Source: Stomoxys calcitrans
Lineage: Eukaryota > Arthropoda > Insecta > Diptera > Muscidae
Reading direction: 5' to 3'
Assembly: GCF_963082655.1 (NCBI RefSeq)
Contig: NC_081552.1
Coordinates: forward strand, 198,942,781 to 199,006,780
Length of the DNA: 64,000 nucleotides
Position numbers and translations under genes: made by a program. The notes below the pieces were generated by a model. That model made no database searches. It had not been told where the DNA came from and saw only the letters and a list, made by a program, of their open reading frames with translations. Of this stretch, positions 36,311-48,477 are shown piece after piece (position 1 is the stretch's first letter; each line of letters opens with the position of its first letter).

Positions 36311-37468
36311 TTTTTATACCCTCCACCGAAGGATGGGGGTACATTCATTTTGTCATTCCGTTTGCAACACATCGAAATATCCATTTCCGACCCTATAAAG
36401 TATATATATTCTTGATCAGTGTAAAAATCTAAGACGACCTAGACATGTCCGTCCGTCTGTCTGTTGAAATCACGCTACAGTCTTCAAAAATAGAGATATT
36501 GAGCTGAAACTTTGCAGATTCTTTTTTTGTCCATAAGCAGGTTAAGTTCGAAGATGGGCTATATCGGACTATATCTTGATATAGCTCCTATATAGACCGA
36601 TCCGCCGATTTAGGGTCTAAGGCCAATAAAAGCCACATTTATTATCCGATTTTGTTGAAATTTGGGACAGTGAGTTGTGTAATGTTCTTCGACATCCTTC
36701 GTCAATTTGGCTCAGATCGGTTCAGATTTGGATATAGCTGCCATATAGACCGATCCGCCGATTAAGGGTCTTAGGCCCATAGAAGCCACATTTATTATCC
36801 GATTTTGCTGGAATTTGGGACAGTGAGTTGTGTTCGGTTCCTCGACATCCTTCGTTAATTTGGGGCAGATCGGTTCAGATTTGGATATAGCTGCCATATA
36901 GACTGATCTCTCAGTGTAAGGTTTTGAGTCCATAAAAGTCGCATTTATTGTCCGATGTCCCCGAAATTTGGGACAGTGAGTTGTGTTAGGCATTTAAACA
37001 ATCTTCTTCCATATGGCTCAGATCGGTCCGGATTTGGATATAGCTACCATATAGACCGATCTCTCGATTTAAGGTCTTGGGCCCATAAAAGACTTATTTG
37101 TTGTCCGATGTCGTCGAAATTTGGGACAGTGAGAGTTTCTGCAACTTGGCTCAAATCGGTCCAGATTTGGATATAGCTGCCATATAGACCGATATCTCGA
37201 TTTAAAGTCTTGGCCCCAAAAAAGGCGGATTTAATCGGATTTAACTGAAATTTGACATATTTACTTATGTTAGGCTTTTCTACATCCATGTTGTAAATGG
37301 TTCAGATCAGTTTATTTTTAGATCGGATCATATTTCGATATAACTGCTATGGGACATAAGGTATGCAATTTTCACAGGAATTTGATTAAAGGTGGTTTAC
37401 ATATATAGCCGAGGTGGTGGGTATCCAAAGTTCTGCCCGGCCGAACTTAACGCCTTTTTACTTGTTTA
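36311..37468 (-). repeat. Family A element, complete
   Basis: TATACCCTCCACCGAAGG at ~36316, GTCCGTCCGTCTGTCTG at ~36448, about four units plus partial ones, and the end 'gttctgcccggccgaac' (one substitution in the palindrome) with 'cgcctttttacttgttt'. Confidence 0.65.
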
Positions 37469-37612
37469 CATTGAACACTGGACATTTCTTAGATAGAATA
37501 TTGCCATTTGACAATGAAATGTTCTCAATGTCATGAAATCCTAGTGTAATTATAAAGTAACCAAACCCCATCTGTAGAAAAATTCCCTGTAGATGTTAAC
37601 TGCAACCGAAAA

Positions 37613-39038
37613 TAAAACTTCCCACCACGGAGGGTAGGGGTATATTCATTTTGTCATACCGTTTGCAACACATCTAAATACTTATTTCTCGTAATAATCT
37701 AAGGCCATCTAGCTATGTCCGTCAGTCTGTCTGTCTTTCTGTTTGTCTGCTGAAATCATGCTATAATCTTTGAAAACGACAATATTGAGCTAAAACTTTG
37801 CACTGATTCTTTTTTGTCCATAAGAAGATTAAGTTTGAAGATGGGCTATATTAGACAATATCTTGATATAATCCTCATATCGACCAATCTCCAGATTTCG
37901 GGTCTAAGGTTCATAAATGCTGTATTTATTATCCGATTTTTGGATTTTGCACAATGATTTGTGTTAGCATCCCCGACATCTGTGCCGAATACTATCCAGA
38001 TCAGTGTGTATTTTAACATAGCCCCCATATAGACTGATCTCCCGAATTAAGGTTCTTGCAAATTTTGCCCATGAAAATTCTTCTAAGGAACAGGGTCAAA
38101 CTTCTTACATATCAATGAGTACAGTCCGATTCAAGTTTAAGCTCAATTATAAGAAACCTTCTTTTTATAGCCGAGTCCAAACGGCGTGCAGAAGTGCGAC
38201 GCCTCTTTGGAGAGAAGTTTTACAAGGCATAGTACCTCACAAATGTTGCCAGCATTAGGAGGGGAAAACCACCGCTGACATTTTTTTCTGATGGTCTCGC
38301 CAGGATTCGAACCCAGGCGTTCAGCACCATAGGCGGACATGCTAACCTCTGCGCTACGGTAGCTTCCAAAGCCCATAAAGGTTCTAGGCCCACAAAAGGG
38401 GCAGTTATTACCTGATTCCGCTGAAATTTTGCATAATGACTAGGGATAAGATCCCCGAAATGGTTTGTTTCCGATTTCGCTAAAACTTGGTACAATGGCT
38501 TTTGTTTAAATCCTCGACGTCCGTGTCGAGTATGGTTTATGGTCTACATCTTAATATAGCCCACTTATAGAACGATCTTCCGGTTAGGCTCATAAAAGCA
38601 GGATTTTTTATCCGATTTAGCTGAAATTTGGTTCTACGATTTGTGTTAAGATCCTCGACATCCATGCCGAGTATGGGTTAGCCCAGCACTTTTTTGGATA
38701 TAGCCCCCATTTAGACCGTTCTCCCGATTGAAGGTCTTTCATCCATAAACAGTGTATTCATTCCCCGATTTTGCTGAAATTCAGAAAAGTGACCTATGTT
38801 AACCCCCTACACATCCTTCCCTAATATGGTTTAGGTCAAATCATATTTGGTTATAGGTACTATACATATCGATCTCCCAATGTATGGTCTTGAGGATTTT
38901 GCTGAAATTTTGAATAGTAGCTGCTATAGATAAAAAATCGTTCATACCACCGGATTTAAACGAAATTTTGCTTTTATACACCAAGCGGTGGGTATCTAAA
39001 GTTCGATCCGTCCGAACTTAATGCCTTTTTACTTGTTT
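37613..39038 (-). repeat. Diverged family A element with a SINE inside
   Basis: Start box altered ('cccaccacggagggtaggggtat'), core GTCAGTCTGTCTGTC at ~37720, strongly diverged units, ending 'aaagttcgatccgtccgaac'. A SINE interrupts it at ~38057-38365. Its units differ more from each other than those at 15561 or 48478, so it is older or a distinct subfamily. Confidence 0.6.
38057..38365 (-). mobile_element. tRNA-derived SINE
   Basis: Complete reverse copy with intact B box (GGTTCGAATCC) and A box GTAGCGCAGAGG. An 'aaggttct' string occurs just before and shortly after it, a possible short target duplication. Confidence 0.8.
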
Positions 39039-39573
39039 CAATTAAAACCGGTGCATAAAGAAAATACCACGGACATATTTTCTCTAACTTCCCCTACTAA
39101 TTAGTTGCATATGTTGGTAGTTTAGCTTCATTCACTTGGATTTTGAACTTTCGCAACTATTCGTTACAATAAAAAAAAAACCCACCCAACTTCTTGTATT
39201 TGCTGGTGCATAAAGGCATGTAAACACACAGTTATGAATTGGCCCCAGGCTGGAGGAACAGCAAATATACAACGTTTGCCAAGTTTTATGATGGCACTCA
39301 CACGTGATGTCGTGACATCCTCAGCAAACAAACACGTAAAAGGCACTAAAATGAAAGCAAACAAAGCAAAATGTCTTTGCAAGGCTATGATAAATGAGAT
39401 ACAAGGAATGGGAGAGTGAGCAGAAGAGACCTGCGCTCTTTTTAAATAAGCGCAATACAGAGAATATTGCAGAGAGAAAAAATAACCTCTGTTCCTCTGC
39501 CATTAAAATTAGGCACTGAAACAGGGTTGCCATAGATAAAAACTGATGTTTTTTTGGAAAAATGTGGTTAAGG
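39039..39573. other. Unassigned DNA
   Basis: No repeat or coding domain recognised. Confidence 0.4.
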
Positions 39574-39865
39574 AATGAAAATTAAGGCTTTTAGGGGCTC
39601 AAGGAGTCAAATCCGGGGATTGGTTTATATGGGCGCCATATCAATAAGAAATATCGTTCTTAAATTTCAAGCGGATATCTTCATTCTTTTGAACGATAAC
39701 ACGATTTCGACTGTCGGACAGACGACGGATGGTTAGATTTGATCTAAATCTAATGTATAAGGGCCTCAAATCAATGTGTATAAAGGTCTCAAATCAATAT
39801 TTCAAAGTGGTACAACAAAATGACAAGATTATTATACCCCCATCATATGGTGGTAGGTATAAAAA
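39574..39865 (+). repeat. Family B tail fragment
   Basis: 'ggctcaaggagtcaaatc' and 'ggtttatatgggcgccatatc', then a decayed core and the closing box 'tatacccccatcatatgg'. Confidence 0.55.
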
Positions 39866-39923
39866 TTAGTAAGTAAAGGAAAATTCAGGCAGTGCCGACT
39901 ACACATTTCTGGTCTAATAATTA

Positions 39924-41897
39924 AAACAAGTAAAAAGGCGTTAAGTTCGGCCGAACCGAACTTTGGATACATACCACCTCGGGTATATATGTAAACCACC
40001 TTTCATCAAAATTCGGTGAAAATTGCATACCTTATGTCCCATAGCAGTTATATGGAAATATGATTCGATTGGGACCAAATACTAATAAGTACAAGTCATT
40101 GCTCAATTGTGTATAACAAAATATTGGTCTTTTTAGTAGCTATATCTTAAAATAAACCGATCTGAATCATATAAGACACGGATGTCGAAAAGCCTAACAT
40201 AAGTCACTGTGTCAAATTTCAGTGAAATCGGATTATAAATGCGCCCTTTATAGGGCCAAGACCTTAAATCGAGATATCGGTCTACATGACAGCTATATCC
40301 AAATCTGGACCAATTTGGGTCAAGTTGCGAAAATATGTCGAAGAGCCTAACACAACTCACTGTCTCAAATTTGGGCGAAATAGGACAATAAATGCGCCTT
40401 TTATGGGCCCAAAATCTTAAATCGAGAGATCGGTCTATATGGCAGCTATATTCAAATCTGGACCGATCTGGGCCAAATTGAAGAAGGACGTCGAGGGGCT
40501 TAACCTAACTCACTGTCTCAAATTTCAGCGACATCAGACAATAAATGAGCCTTTTATGGCCCCAAAATCTAAAACCGAGAGATCGGTCTATATGGGAGCT
40601 ACATCCAAATCTTTACCGATCTGTGCCATATTGCAAAAGTATGTCAAGTGGCTTAACTTAACTTACTGTTCCAAATTTCGGCGACATTGGACAATAAATG
40701 CGCCATTTATGGGCCTAAGACCCTAAATCGAGAGATCGGTCTATATGGCAGCTATATCCAAATCTTTATCGTTCTGTGCCATATTGCAAAAGTTTGTCAA
40801 GTAGCTTAACTTAACCTACTGTTCCAAATTTCGGCGACATCGGACAATAAAGCGCCATTTATGGGCCTAAGACCCTAAATCGAGAGATCGGTCTATATGG
40901 CAGCTATATCCAAATCTGGACTGGACCAAATTGAAAAAGAATGTCGAATGGCCTAACACAATTCACTGTACCAAATTTTGGCAAAATCAAGAAATCGGTC
41001 TATTTGGCAGCTATTTCCAAATCTGAAGCGATCAGGGCCAAATTTAAGAAAGACGTGAAAGAGCCTATTACAAAACACTGTTCAAAATTCCAGCAAAATC
41101 GGATAATAAATGCGCCTTTTATGGGCGCAAAACCTTAAATCGAGAAATCGGTCTATATGGCAGCTATATCCAAATCTGAAGCGATCAGGGCCAAATTGAC
41201 GAAGGTTGTCGAAGGGCCTTACACAACCCACTGTCCTAAACTTCAGCAAAATCGAATAAAAAATGTGGCTTTTATAGACCTAAGACCCTAAATCAGAGGA
41301 TCGGTCTATATGGCAGCTATATCCAAATCTGGACTGATCTGGGCCAAATTGACGAAGGTTGTCGAGGGGCCTTACACAACCCACTGTCCCAAATTTCAGC
41401 TAAATCGAATAATAAATGTGGCTTTTATGGGCCTAAGACCCAAAATCAGAGGATCGGTCTATATGGCAGCTATATCCAAATCTGGACTGATCTGGGCCAA
41501 ATTGACGAAGGTTGTCGAAGGGCCTTACACAACCCACTGTCCCGAATTTCAGCAAAATCAAATAATAAATGTGGCTTTTATGGGCTTAAGACCCTAAATC
41601 GGTTGATCGGTCCATATGGGGTCTACATCAAGATATAGTCCGATATAGCCCATTTTCGAAACTAACCTACAAAAAGAGAATCTGTGCAAAGTTTCAGCTC
41701 AATATCTCTATTTCTAAAGACTGTAGCGTGATTTCAACAGACGGTCGGAAGGACGGAAGGACATGTCTAGATCGTCTTAGATTTTTACGCGGATCAAAAA
41801 TATATATACTTGATAGGGTCGGAAACCGATATTTCAATGTGTTGCAAACGGAATGACAAAATGAATATACCCCCATTCTTCGGTGGTGAGTATAAAA
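39924..41897 (+). repeat. Family A element, complete, long unit array
   Basis: Opens 'acaagtaaaaaggcgttaag' with palindrome TTCGGCCGAACCGAA, then about ten ~150 bp units, a short core ('acagacggtcggaaggacgg') and the end 'cccccattcttcggtggtgag'. The units between ~41190 and ~41600 are the most alike, which suggests recent unit amplification. Repeating short ORFs (MAAISKSG..) are the repeat read in frame. Confidence 0.65.
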
Positions 41898-42898
41898 ACA
41901 AATTTTAATCATCAAACAATGGTTTAATTGTTTTTCAAAGTATCCTGCACCATGGTTAATATAATATTGCATGCGCTCAAACCCATTGTCAAAGCACTTT
42001 TATCGATTGAAACACCTCCACAACATGGATTTTCCACGCTTCAACAACATTTTCTGGTGAAGAAAATCACTAACCACGCATTTTTGTTTTAATGTGCTAG
42101 AATACAAAGTAGTCATTGGGTGCCAAGCCTGGGCTGTAGGGCGGATGAGTCATCAAGCCCACCAAAACGTTGAATTGATGGTTTGAGCCGATGTGTGAGG
42201 ACTCGCCTTATCATGGTGAACAATGATTCAACTTCTCCTGCTCGTTTTTCGAATTACTCCCAAGACTTCAGGAAATCGAAATGTGGTGTAGCACTCGGAA
42301 TTGACCGACCTATGTTGCTCAAGCGGAACAGTCGCCACATTACCAGGCCACCATTTGCTTAGAAGTGCTTCTAACACAATCAACTTACGATGCTTTTGGC
42401 CCGACTTCGAAGACCCGCACTGTCGAGGGGTTTATGAAACATCAAATATATGATGGTAAAGACAAATTCCCAAGAATGGCTCTTTCTCACGGTATGACAC
42501 ATGACGATCTTACGCCCCACATCAATGTTTTCTGATACAACGGTCGTTTTTGGACAACCACCACGGAATTCGACTTGAATGAGCGTCGTCTACGACTGAA
42601 TAAATTAATACAGTTTTTCACAGTGCTTTAGTATGGTTAAGTTCATCAATGCACTCTTGTCGTGAAAACCCACGCTGAAAGTTGCGAAAAATAGTCAAGC
42701 GAAAAAGTTTACGAGTTAATTTCATTTTTTTCTTTCTTTTTCAAATTGGAATCTTCAAATCACTGTAAACAACACAAATGATGGTCTTATGTCAAAACAT
42801 TATGCTAGAAAATGTCAAACTTTCCAATGAAAATTTCAGATTGAAGCTGACACTACTCGGTGTTGCTTGGACCAGAAACTTATATAACAACCCTCGTA
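41898..42898 (-). pseudogene. mariner-like transposase relic, copy 1
   Basis: On the minus strand, in broken frames: HHDKASPHTSAQTIN (the second catalytic aspartate region), LMTHPPYSPGLAPNDYF (the third-aspartate box typical of mariner DD34D transposases) and INHGAGYFEKQ at the C-terminus. The outer end at ~42884-42898 has ACAACCCTCGTAT, related to the termini of copy 2. It encodes no intact protein. Confidence 0.75.
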
Positions 42899-42965
42899 TA
42901 AGAACTGTCCCCATAAACCATAACATGAATTGGACGGTATCAGTATATGGAATTTAAATATACAA

Positions 42966-43024
42966 ATTTGCTGATGAACTTTTCCTGCCCTTGTTCCTTA
43001 ATGGAATGTTCGTTGGCAACATTT
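42966..43024 (+). mobile_element. SINE 3'-end fragment
   Basis: 'ctgcccttgttccttaatgg' and 'aatgttcgttggcaa' match the SINE 3' end. No promoter. Confidence 0.5.
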
Positions 43025-43046
43025 GAATTTTAGTAAGGGACCGCTT

Positions 43047-43244
43047 TTTATACCCCACATAACCACTGTGGTACAGGCTTAAAATCTCTTCCTGATTTAA
43101 TTTAGATATGTCCGTTTGTCTATCTGTCTGTCCGTGTATTCTTGTGATTAAGGTACATGTCGCATTTGATGACCGATTGTAGTAAAATTTTGCACGATCC
43201 ACTGTTTCGGCCCAAGGACGAACACTATTGAATTTAATATAGAT
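43047..43244 (-). repeat. Family C fragment split by a mariner element
   Basis: TATACCCCACATAACCACTG, the GTCTATCTGTCTGTCCG core, and 'ggcccaaggacgaacactattgaat'. It stops at the mariner left end. The family C end ('gtcagctccgctcgacttttgcc') follows the mariner right end at 44658-44692. Confidence 0.6.
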
Positions 43245-43245
43245 A

Positions 43246-44657
43246 CGAGGGTTGCCTTTTATTTTTCGAGATTGGACAACACTTGTGTTGCAATTTGCCA
43301 ACTGACAGCTCTATCGTAAAGTTTGAAATTTTTGAGGTTATACGTACTCAGAACGTTTTGACATTCGAGCGCTATTTGTGTTGTTTACAGTAACTTAAAA
43401 GATTCATCTCTCCCAAAAAAATTTATTAAATCGTAAACATTTTCGCACGATTATTTTTTACAACTTTCGACGTGGTTTAACTCAGCAACAGTGCATCGAT
43501 GAACGTAATTCAAAATTTTTGCGATGAAGCTCCATCAAGGACCAGTGTTTATCGATGGTATGGCGAATTCAACCGGGGTCGTAGCTCACTCCAAGACGAA
43601 TTTTGTGAAGGTCGTCCAAAATCAGTTGTTGTTCCAAAAACCATCGTCATGTGACATATCATGAGAATGAGATTAGTGGAACCAGCATGCATTCAATATT
43701 GCATTACCGTCAAAAAAATTTGTTCGCGTTGGATCCCACACAATTTGTCAATCGCTCAAAAAAAAAGACTCCTTTCGATTGGTAGAAAAAAATGCTCCAA
43801 AAATACGATCGCGGTTCTTTGAAACACGTCTATGACATCGGGACGGGTGAAGAATCGTGGAATTACGCGTATGAGCCTACAAGTAAACAGAGATCAACTG
43901 TATGGGTGTTTCAAGATGAGCCAAATCCAACAAAAGTTGCTCGCGCACGAAGCACTTCCAAGGAAATGATCATCTGTTTTTTTCGGAAAAACTGGGCATG
44001 TCACAATCGTAGCACTAGACAACCAATCGCCAAAATCGGATCACTCTACACCACGACAATGCGAGCCCTCACACAGCGGCTCAAACAACTGCACTTTTGA
44101 GCACTCAAAACATCGATTTGATGAGTCATCCGCCGTATAGTCCTGACTTGGCACCGAATGTCTACTCTTTATTCCCGTACGTAAAATATAAAATGAGTGA
44201 GAGATCAACGTTTTTTGACACATGAAGAAGCGGTTGATGCGTTCAGAATGCATGTTTTGAAGATACCTCAATCAGAGTGGCAATAGTACTTCGACAATGG
44301 GTTCAAACGCATGCAAAAGTATGTAGATCTTAATGGGAAATATTTTGAAAACCAATAAAGCGATTTTCGATGATTAATATTGGGTTGCCAAAAAGTAATT
44401 GCGGATTTTTCATATAGTCGGTGTTGACAAATATTTTCAACGGCTTGTGACTCTGTAATTGCATTCTTTCTTCTGTCAGTTATCAGCTGTTATTTTTAGC
44501 TTGATTTAGAAAAATATTGTAAAAAAGTATATTTGATTAAAGTTTTATTAAAAATACATTTACTTTCTTTTAAAAAATCCGCAATTACTTTTTGGGCAAC
44601 CCAATATTTGTTTTTGTGTTCTCTATACCCGAAATATAAAAGGCAACCCTCGTATAG
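43246..44657 (+). pseudogene. mariner-like element with both inverted repeats, copy 2
   Basis: Termini ACGAGGGTTGCCTTTTAT (left) and ATAAAAGGCAACCCTCGT (right) are exact inverted repeats next to TA on both sides. The transposase reads in broken frames: SRTSVYRWYGEFNRGRSSLQD (helix-turn-helix), the longest open block at 43792-44100 with NYAYEPTSKQRSTVWVFQDE and RARSTSKEMIICFF, then LHHDNASPHTAAQT-like text and LMSHPPYSPDLAPN, then QKYVDLNGKYFENQ at the C-terminus. At least four frameshifts. The third-aspartate box reads APNV in place of the usual APxD at ~44158. A MITE is inserted near its right end. Confidence 0.85.
44380..44604 (-). mobile_element. mariner-type MITE, copy f
   Basis: Complete copy in reverse orientation, flanked by TA at 44378-44379 and 44605-44606. 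It is nested in the 3' part of the mariner-like element, just after its C-terminal codons, so it is younger than that element. Confidence 0.9.
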
Positions 44658-44692
44658 TCAGCTCCGCTCGACTTTTGCCTTTCTTTAGGCAT

Positions 44693-44850
44693 TCTGTATC
44701 CAGCTATTCTGCGTCTTAGGCGGGCATACCAAATTCTTCGCCATGGTTGCCTGTGTGTATATGATCCTAAGAAAATGTGAATCAGCACTTTAAGCACAAA
44801 TAACCATGAACCGATTGCCTGCTAGACAGACGGACAAGTTAGGTAACTTT
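44693..44850 (-). repeat. SINE head fragment and repeat debris
   Basis: 'tctgcgtcttaggcgggcat' (~44708) followed by a decayed 'cttcgccatggttgcc' looks like the tRNA-like head of the SINE in reverse. The rest is unassigned. Confidence 0.4.
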
Positions 44851-45121
44851 GCCAATTGAACTTTCCACTATGGCACAAGGTGAAACTTCACATATACCAA
44901 TGAGTGCTGTCCGATTCAAGTTGAAGCACAATGACAAGGGCGCCTCCTTTCTATAGCCGATTCTTAAAGGCATACGGCAGTGCGACACCTCTTGGAAATG
45001 TCGCCAGCATTAGGAGGGGATAACCACCGCCGAAAATTTTTTCTCATGATCTGTCAGGATTCGAACCCAGGTGTTCTGTGTGAAAGGTTGACATGCTAAC
45101 CTCTCCGAAATGGTGACCTCT
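44851..45121 (-). mobile_element. tRNA-derived SINE, decayed
   Basis: Reverse copy with intact B box (GGTTCGAATCC) but a damaged A-box region ('ctctccgaaatggtgacc') and a ~25 base internal deletion after 'gcgacacctctt'. Confidence 0.7.
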
Positions 45122-45489
45122 GACAGGCAGAAATTTTGCACCATGCGTTTTGTTATGATATCTAACCACTGTGCCAAGTAAAGTCAAACCCGGTTCATAA
45201 CTTGATATATCTTCCATAGAAACCGATCGCCCTATTAGACTTCTTTACCTTCTAGAGTGCGCAATTCATATGCGATTTGGCTGAAATGCGCTGCTTTTTG
45301 TTATGACTTCCGACAACTGTGCCAAGCGTGTTCTTAATCGGTTCATAACCTGAATTGAACCGCAATTATTACCCGATTCGCCAGAAATTTTGAAGGTGGC
45401 ATTTTTCTATGATTTTTACAGGCTTCTATGGCCATAAGGAGGAACATGACTAGATCGTCTTTGAATATTACGACGATTTAGTAGGTATA
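45122..45489 (-). repeat. Family B units
   Basis: Reverse family B text ('ggttcataacttgatatat', 'atgcgatttggctgaaat', 'ttatgacttccgacaactgtgcc'). No ends are present. Confidence 0.55.
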
Positions 45490-45592
45490 AAACCCACCCT
45501 AGAGCAGAGGCTAGCATATCCGCCTATGACGCTAAACGCCTAGCTTCGAATCCTGGCGAAAACATCAAAACAAATTTCAGCGGTAGTTATAA
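45490..45592 (+). mobile_element. tRNA-derived SINE, 5' part (split by a LINE)
   Basis: Head with A-box-like 'tagagcagaggctagcat' and B box-like CTTCGAATCC, then 'aaatttcagcggtagtta'. The sequence stops in the body; the remainder resumes at 47396. Confidence 0.7.
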
Positions 45593-47395
45593 TAATTACG
45601 ATGGGCTTGGGATCTGTGGAACTAAAAAGATGGGTCAGCAGAGGAACACCTCAAGAAGGTGTACTGTCTCCTCTACTTTAAAATATAGCCATTAACAATA
45701 TATTATTGTCTCTGGAAAAAAAAGATGTAAAACCGGTCGCGTATGCTGATGATGTGGCAATTGCGTACAATAGCAATGTGGACTACCCAAATGTGGGCTA
45801 CCGAAAGTGGTCCGTGCAAGACAGAAGTAGTTCTCTTCAGCAAGAGATACAAGTGGAACCTGTCTTCTTGGGAGGAGAGAATGTTCCATTTACAGAAAGC
45901 GAAAAATACCTGGGTGTTTTGCTGGACAGGAAATTGAACTTCAAATCCAACGTTTGGAAGCCCTGTACACCTGCAAGTCAGCCATTGGCAAAAGCTGGGA
46001 GTTTAGACCGCGTGTCATGCATTGGGTATATACTGCATAATAGGTCTTTGCTATATGGTGCTGTGGTCTGGTGGACTGCGCTTCAAGAGTACACGTACTG
46101 TTCACTAGTCAACCGGATCCAAAGGATGGCTTATTTGTGCATCACAGCCGCACTGAGGACGACACCATGTGATGCACTGAATTTAATCCCACGTCCAATG
46201 CCTGTGGACATTGTGGCTAGACAAATTGCAGCGACCACTGCCATAAGGCTAAGGGAGTTTTCTCATTGGTCATGTGGCGGCTACGGACACTGTGTTATCC
46301 TTGATACAATGTCCGATGTTTCAGGCATCGTGGATTACCCACTGTCTGAGCTGCTTATTAATAAAAAGTACTGTACCACTATTTCTGATGGAACAGAATG
46401 GAACTACGATATCCCAGGTAATAGAAGTTACATAGATTTCCATACGGATGGTTCCAAACTAAACGACCTGATGCGCTTTGGGGTATACTCTATAGATCTA
46501 GAACTGGTCACATCAAAAATGTTACTTGACCACTGCAGAGTGTATCAAGGGGAGATCCTTGCAATTAAGGAAGTGGTGGAATGGCTAAGATATAAAGTCA
46601 TTACGACGATTGGCATAAATATCGTTTCAGTCAGCCATTAAATCCCTGGAGAACAGATTTTTGTACATAAAAACCACCCTCGGAACACAAAAACCGCCCT
46701 CGACTGTCGCAGATCTCTCAACGAGATGTCTGAACAGTTCAAAATTCACCTGTTCTGGGTGCCGGGCCCCGGAGACTTCCCAAAGTAAATGTAAAGCGGA
46801 CGAGCTTGCGAGACTAAAAGCGGACGAGCTTGCGAGACTAGGAACAACCCTACACATTCCAGGGATACTGGAATCTGTGGGTATGCCTCCAGCGACATGT
46901 TTCAGGACCAGCTCCGAAGGACAACGAATGGTAGATGGTCACAAAGAGGGGGCTGTGAGCATTCCAAAACTATGTGGCCCAATCTAGTCTTGAAGAGGTC
47001 TAACGCCTTGCTGTCATTGGCTAGAACAGACGTCTCAGTCATTTTGTCCGTCATGCCAGGTCACTGTCTATTCGGAAAACATACTGACAGACTGAAGGTT
47101 GCCAGCGACTACTTTTGCAGAAGCTGTGAGGACATCGAAGAAGAAAAGACGATAGAAAACCTTCTGTATATGTGTCCCGTAGAAGCAGTCAGAAGAAGTT
47201 CCACTTAAGGCTTTCATTTCTTTGAGAACCTGTATGATTTAGGGGATGTGAACATGCGCAAGTTGTTGGGATTTTTAAAGCGATCTGGATGCTTCAATGG
47301 TAGGAACTAGAAGGCATATTCCTTCTTCTGTTCCTGGGGTATCACAATGGACGAAAACGTCTGACGGCAGACTGCCATTTTAAGCTAACCTAACC
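45593..47395 (+). pseudogene. RNase H-bearing LINE, 5'-truncated, inserted in a SINE
   Basis: Starts in the RT at LGSVELKRWVSRGTPQEGVL (~45605). A stop lies at ~45682, then an open 311-codon block at 45706-46641 with AYADDVAI (catalytic YADD, residues 13-16), KYLGVLLDRKLNFK, VVWWTAL, CLCITAALRTTP and the RNase H start FHTDGSKL. Compared with other LINEs, a segment after YADD is missing. A frameshift near 46630 breaks the SDSQAAIK block; later parts (LARTDVSVILSV, CRSCEDIEEEKTIENLLYMCP) follow in two more frames. A 25 bp stretch is duplicated at ~46792-46841 (KADELARL twice). The 3' end is 'gctaacctaacc'. The zinc-type tail and RNase H point to the I/LOA/R1 side of non-LTR elements. Confidence 0.8.
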
Positions 47396-47640
47396 TATCC
47401 CCTCCTAATGCTGGCGACATTTGTGAGATAATGAAGCATTTGTTATGACAGTCATGTAAAAACTTCTCCGCAGAGAGGTGTCGCTCTGCGGCACGCCGTT
47501 CGGACTTGGTTATAAAAAGGAGCTTAAAACTTCAATCATTGAGCTTTAAACTTCAATCGTACAGCACTCATTGATATGTGAGAAGTGTACCCCTGTTCCT
47601 TAATGGAATGTTCATTGGCAAGATTGCAATTCCATTAGAT
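47396..47640 (+). mobile_element. tRNA-derived SINE, 3' part (split by a LINE)
   Basis: Resumes at 'tcccctcctaatgctggc', continues to 'ctgttccttaatggaatg' and ends near 47636. It contains a local duplication around 'cattgagctttaaacttcaatc'. Confidence 0.7.
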
Positions 47641-48477
47641 TTATTGTGTGGGGTTGAAAATGTAAAATCCGATGTGTTGCGAATGGTAAGAAAAAATGCC
47701 CAACTCTTGTGTGGTGGGAATACAAAAATATCTCACATTTTTCGGCTTATATAACATTTGGTACGTTTTTGTGGGATTTTTTTTTTTTTAATTTAGTTAG
47801 GAAATAATTTTCTGGAGTGGCAACACTGGTCACAGCATCATTTTTTCTTTTCTCTTAAAGAAAAAGCCAAGAGCGAATTTGTAACTGTTATACATCATAA
47901 CCCGGACTCATTGTTGCAAACCAACCACACTCCACCATCCTAGTAATGGTTGATTGTAATGGTGATGAAGATTACGACAAGGAAGTGGGGGATTCATTCA
48001 TCACACACACATCATTTCAATTAGAGAGCGAATGCTTTGTGTGAGTGTGTGTGTGTGGGTGGAATATTCTTCCTGGTAATCCTTGTAGCATTCATTGTGG
48101 GCGAATTTGCGTGAACTTGTGTGTAGGTTGTTATATGGGTGTGTTTGCGGTTTCCCTACTGCACACTCTCTTTTAAAATGTTGTTCGTTTTATGTTGCTG
48201 TTGTACTTCTTATCGTTTTAGAATCTCGCACTATTTGCTGTAGTATTTGTATATGTTTGTTGTTTAGGAATTTCATTAACAGAATATTTTGCATACAGAG
48301 CACGTAATCGACAGTATCACAATCTGGCAGGGTCAACAGCAGGTGAATATGCCATGAGTGTGTGCATGTGTGTGGTTAGTTAAATGGCTGCGTTTAGAAG
48401 TAAGTGATGGCAAGTTAGTCATCATATTTCAGAATAGCCGTAGGATATTCGCAGGAAATAAAATTCAATTTGTGCCC
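47641..48477. other. Unassigned DNA with a (GT)n run
   Basis: GTGTGTGTGTG tracts near 48040-48056 and a T run at ~47780. No TE or gene recognised. Confidence 0.4.

Noticed and set aside
40439..41597. Series of similar ORFs (MAAISKSG type)
   Set aside because: The period matches the family A unit; translation of a non-coding repeat.
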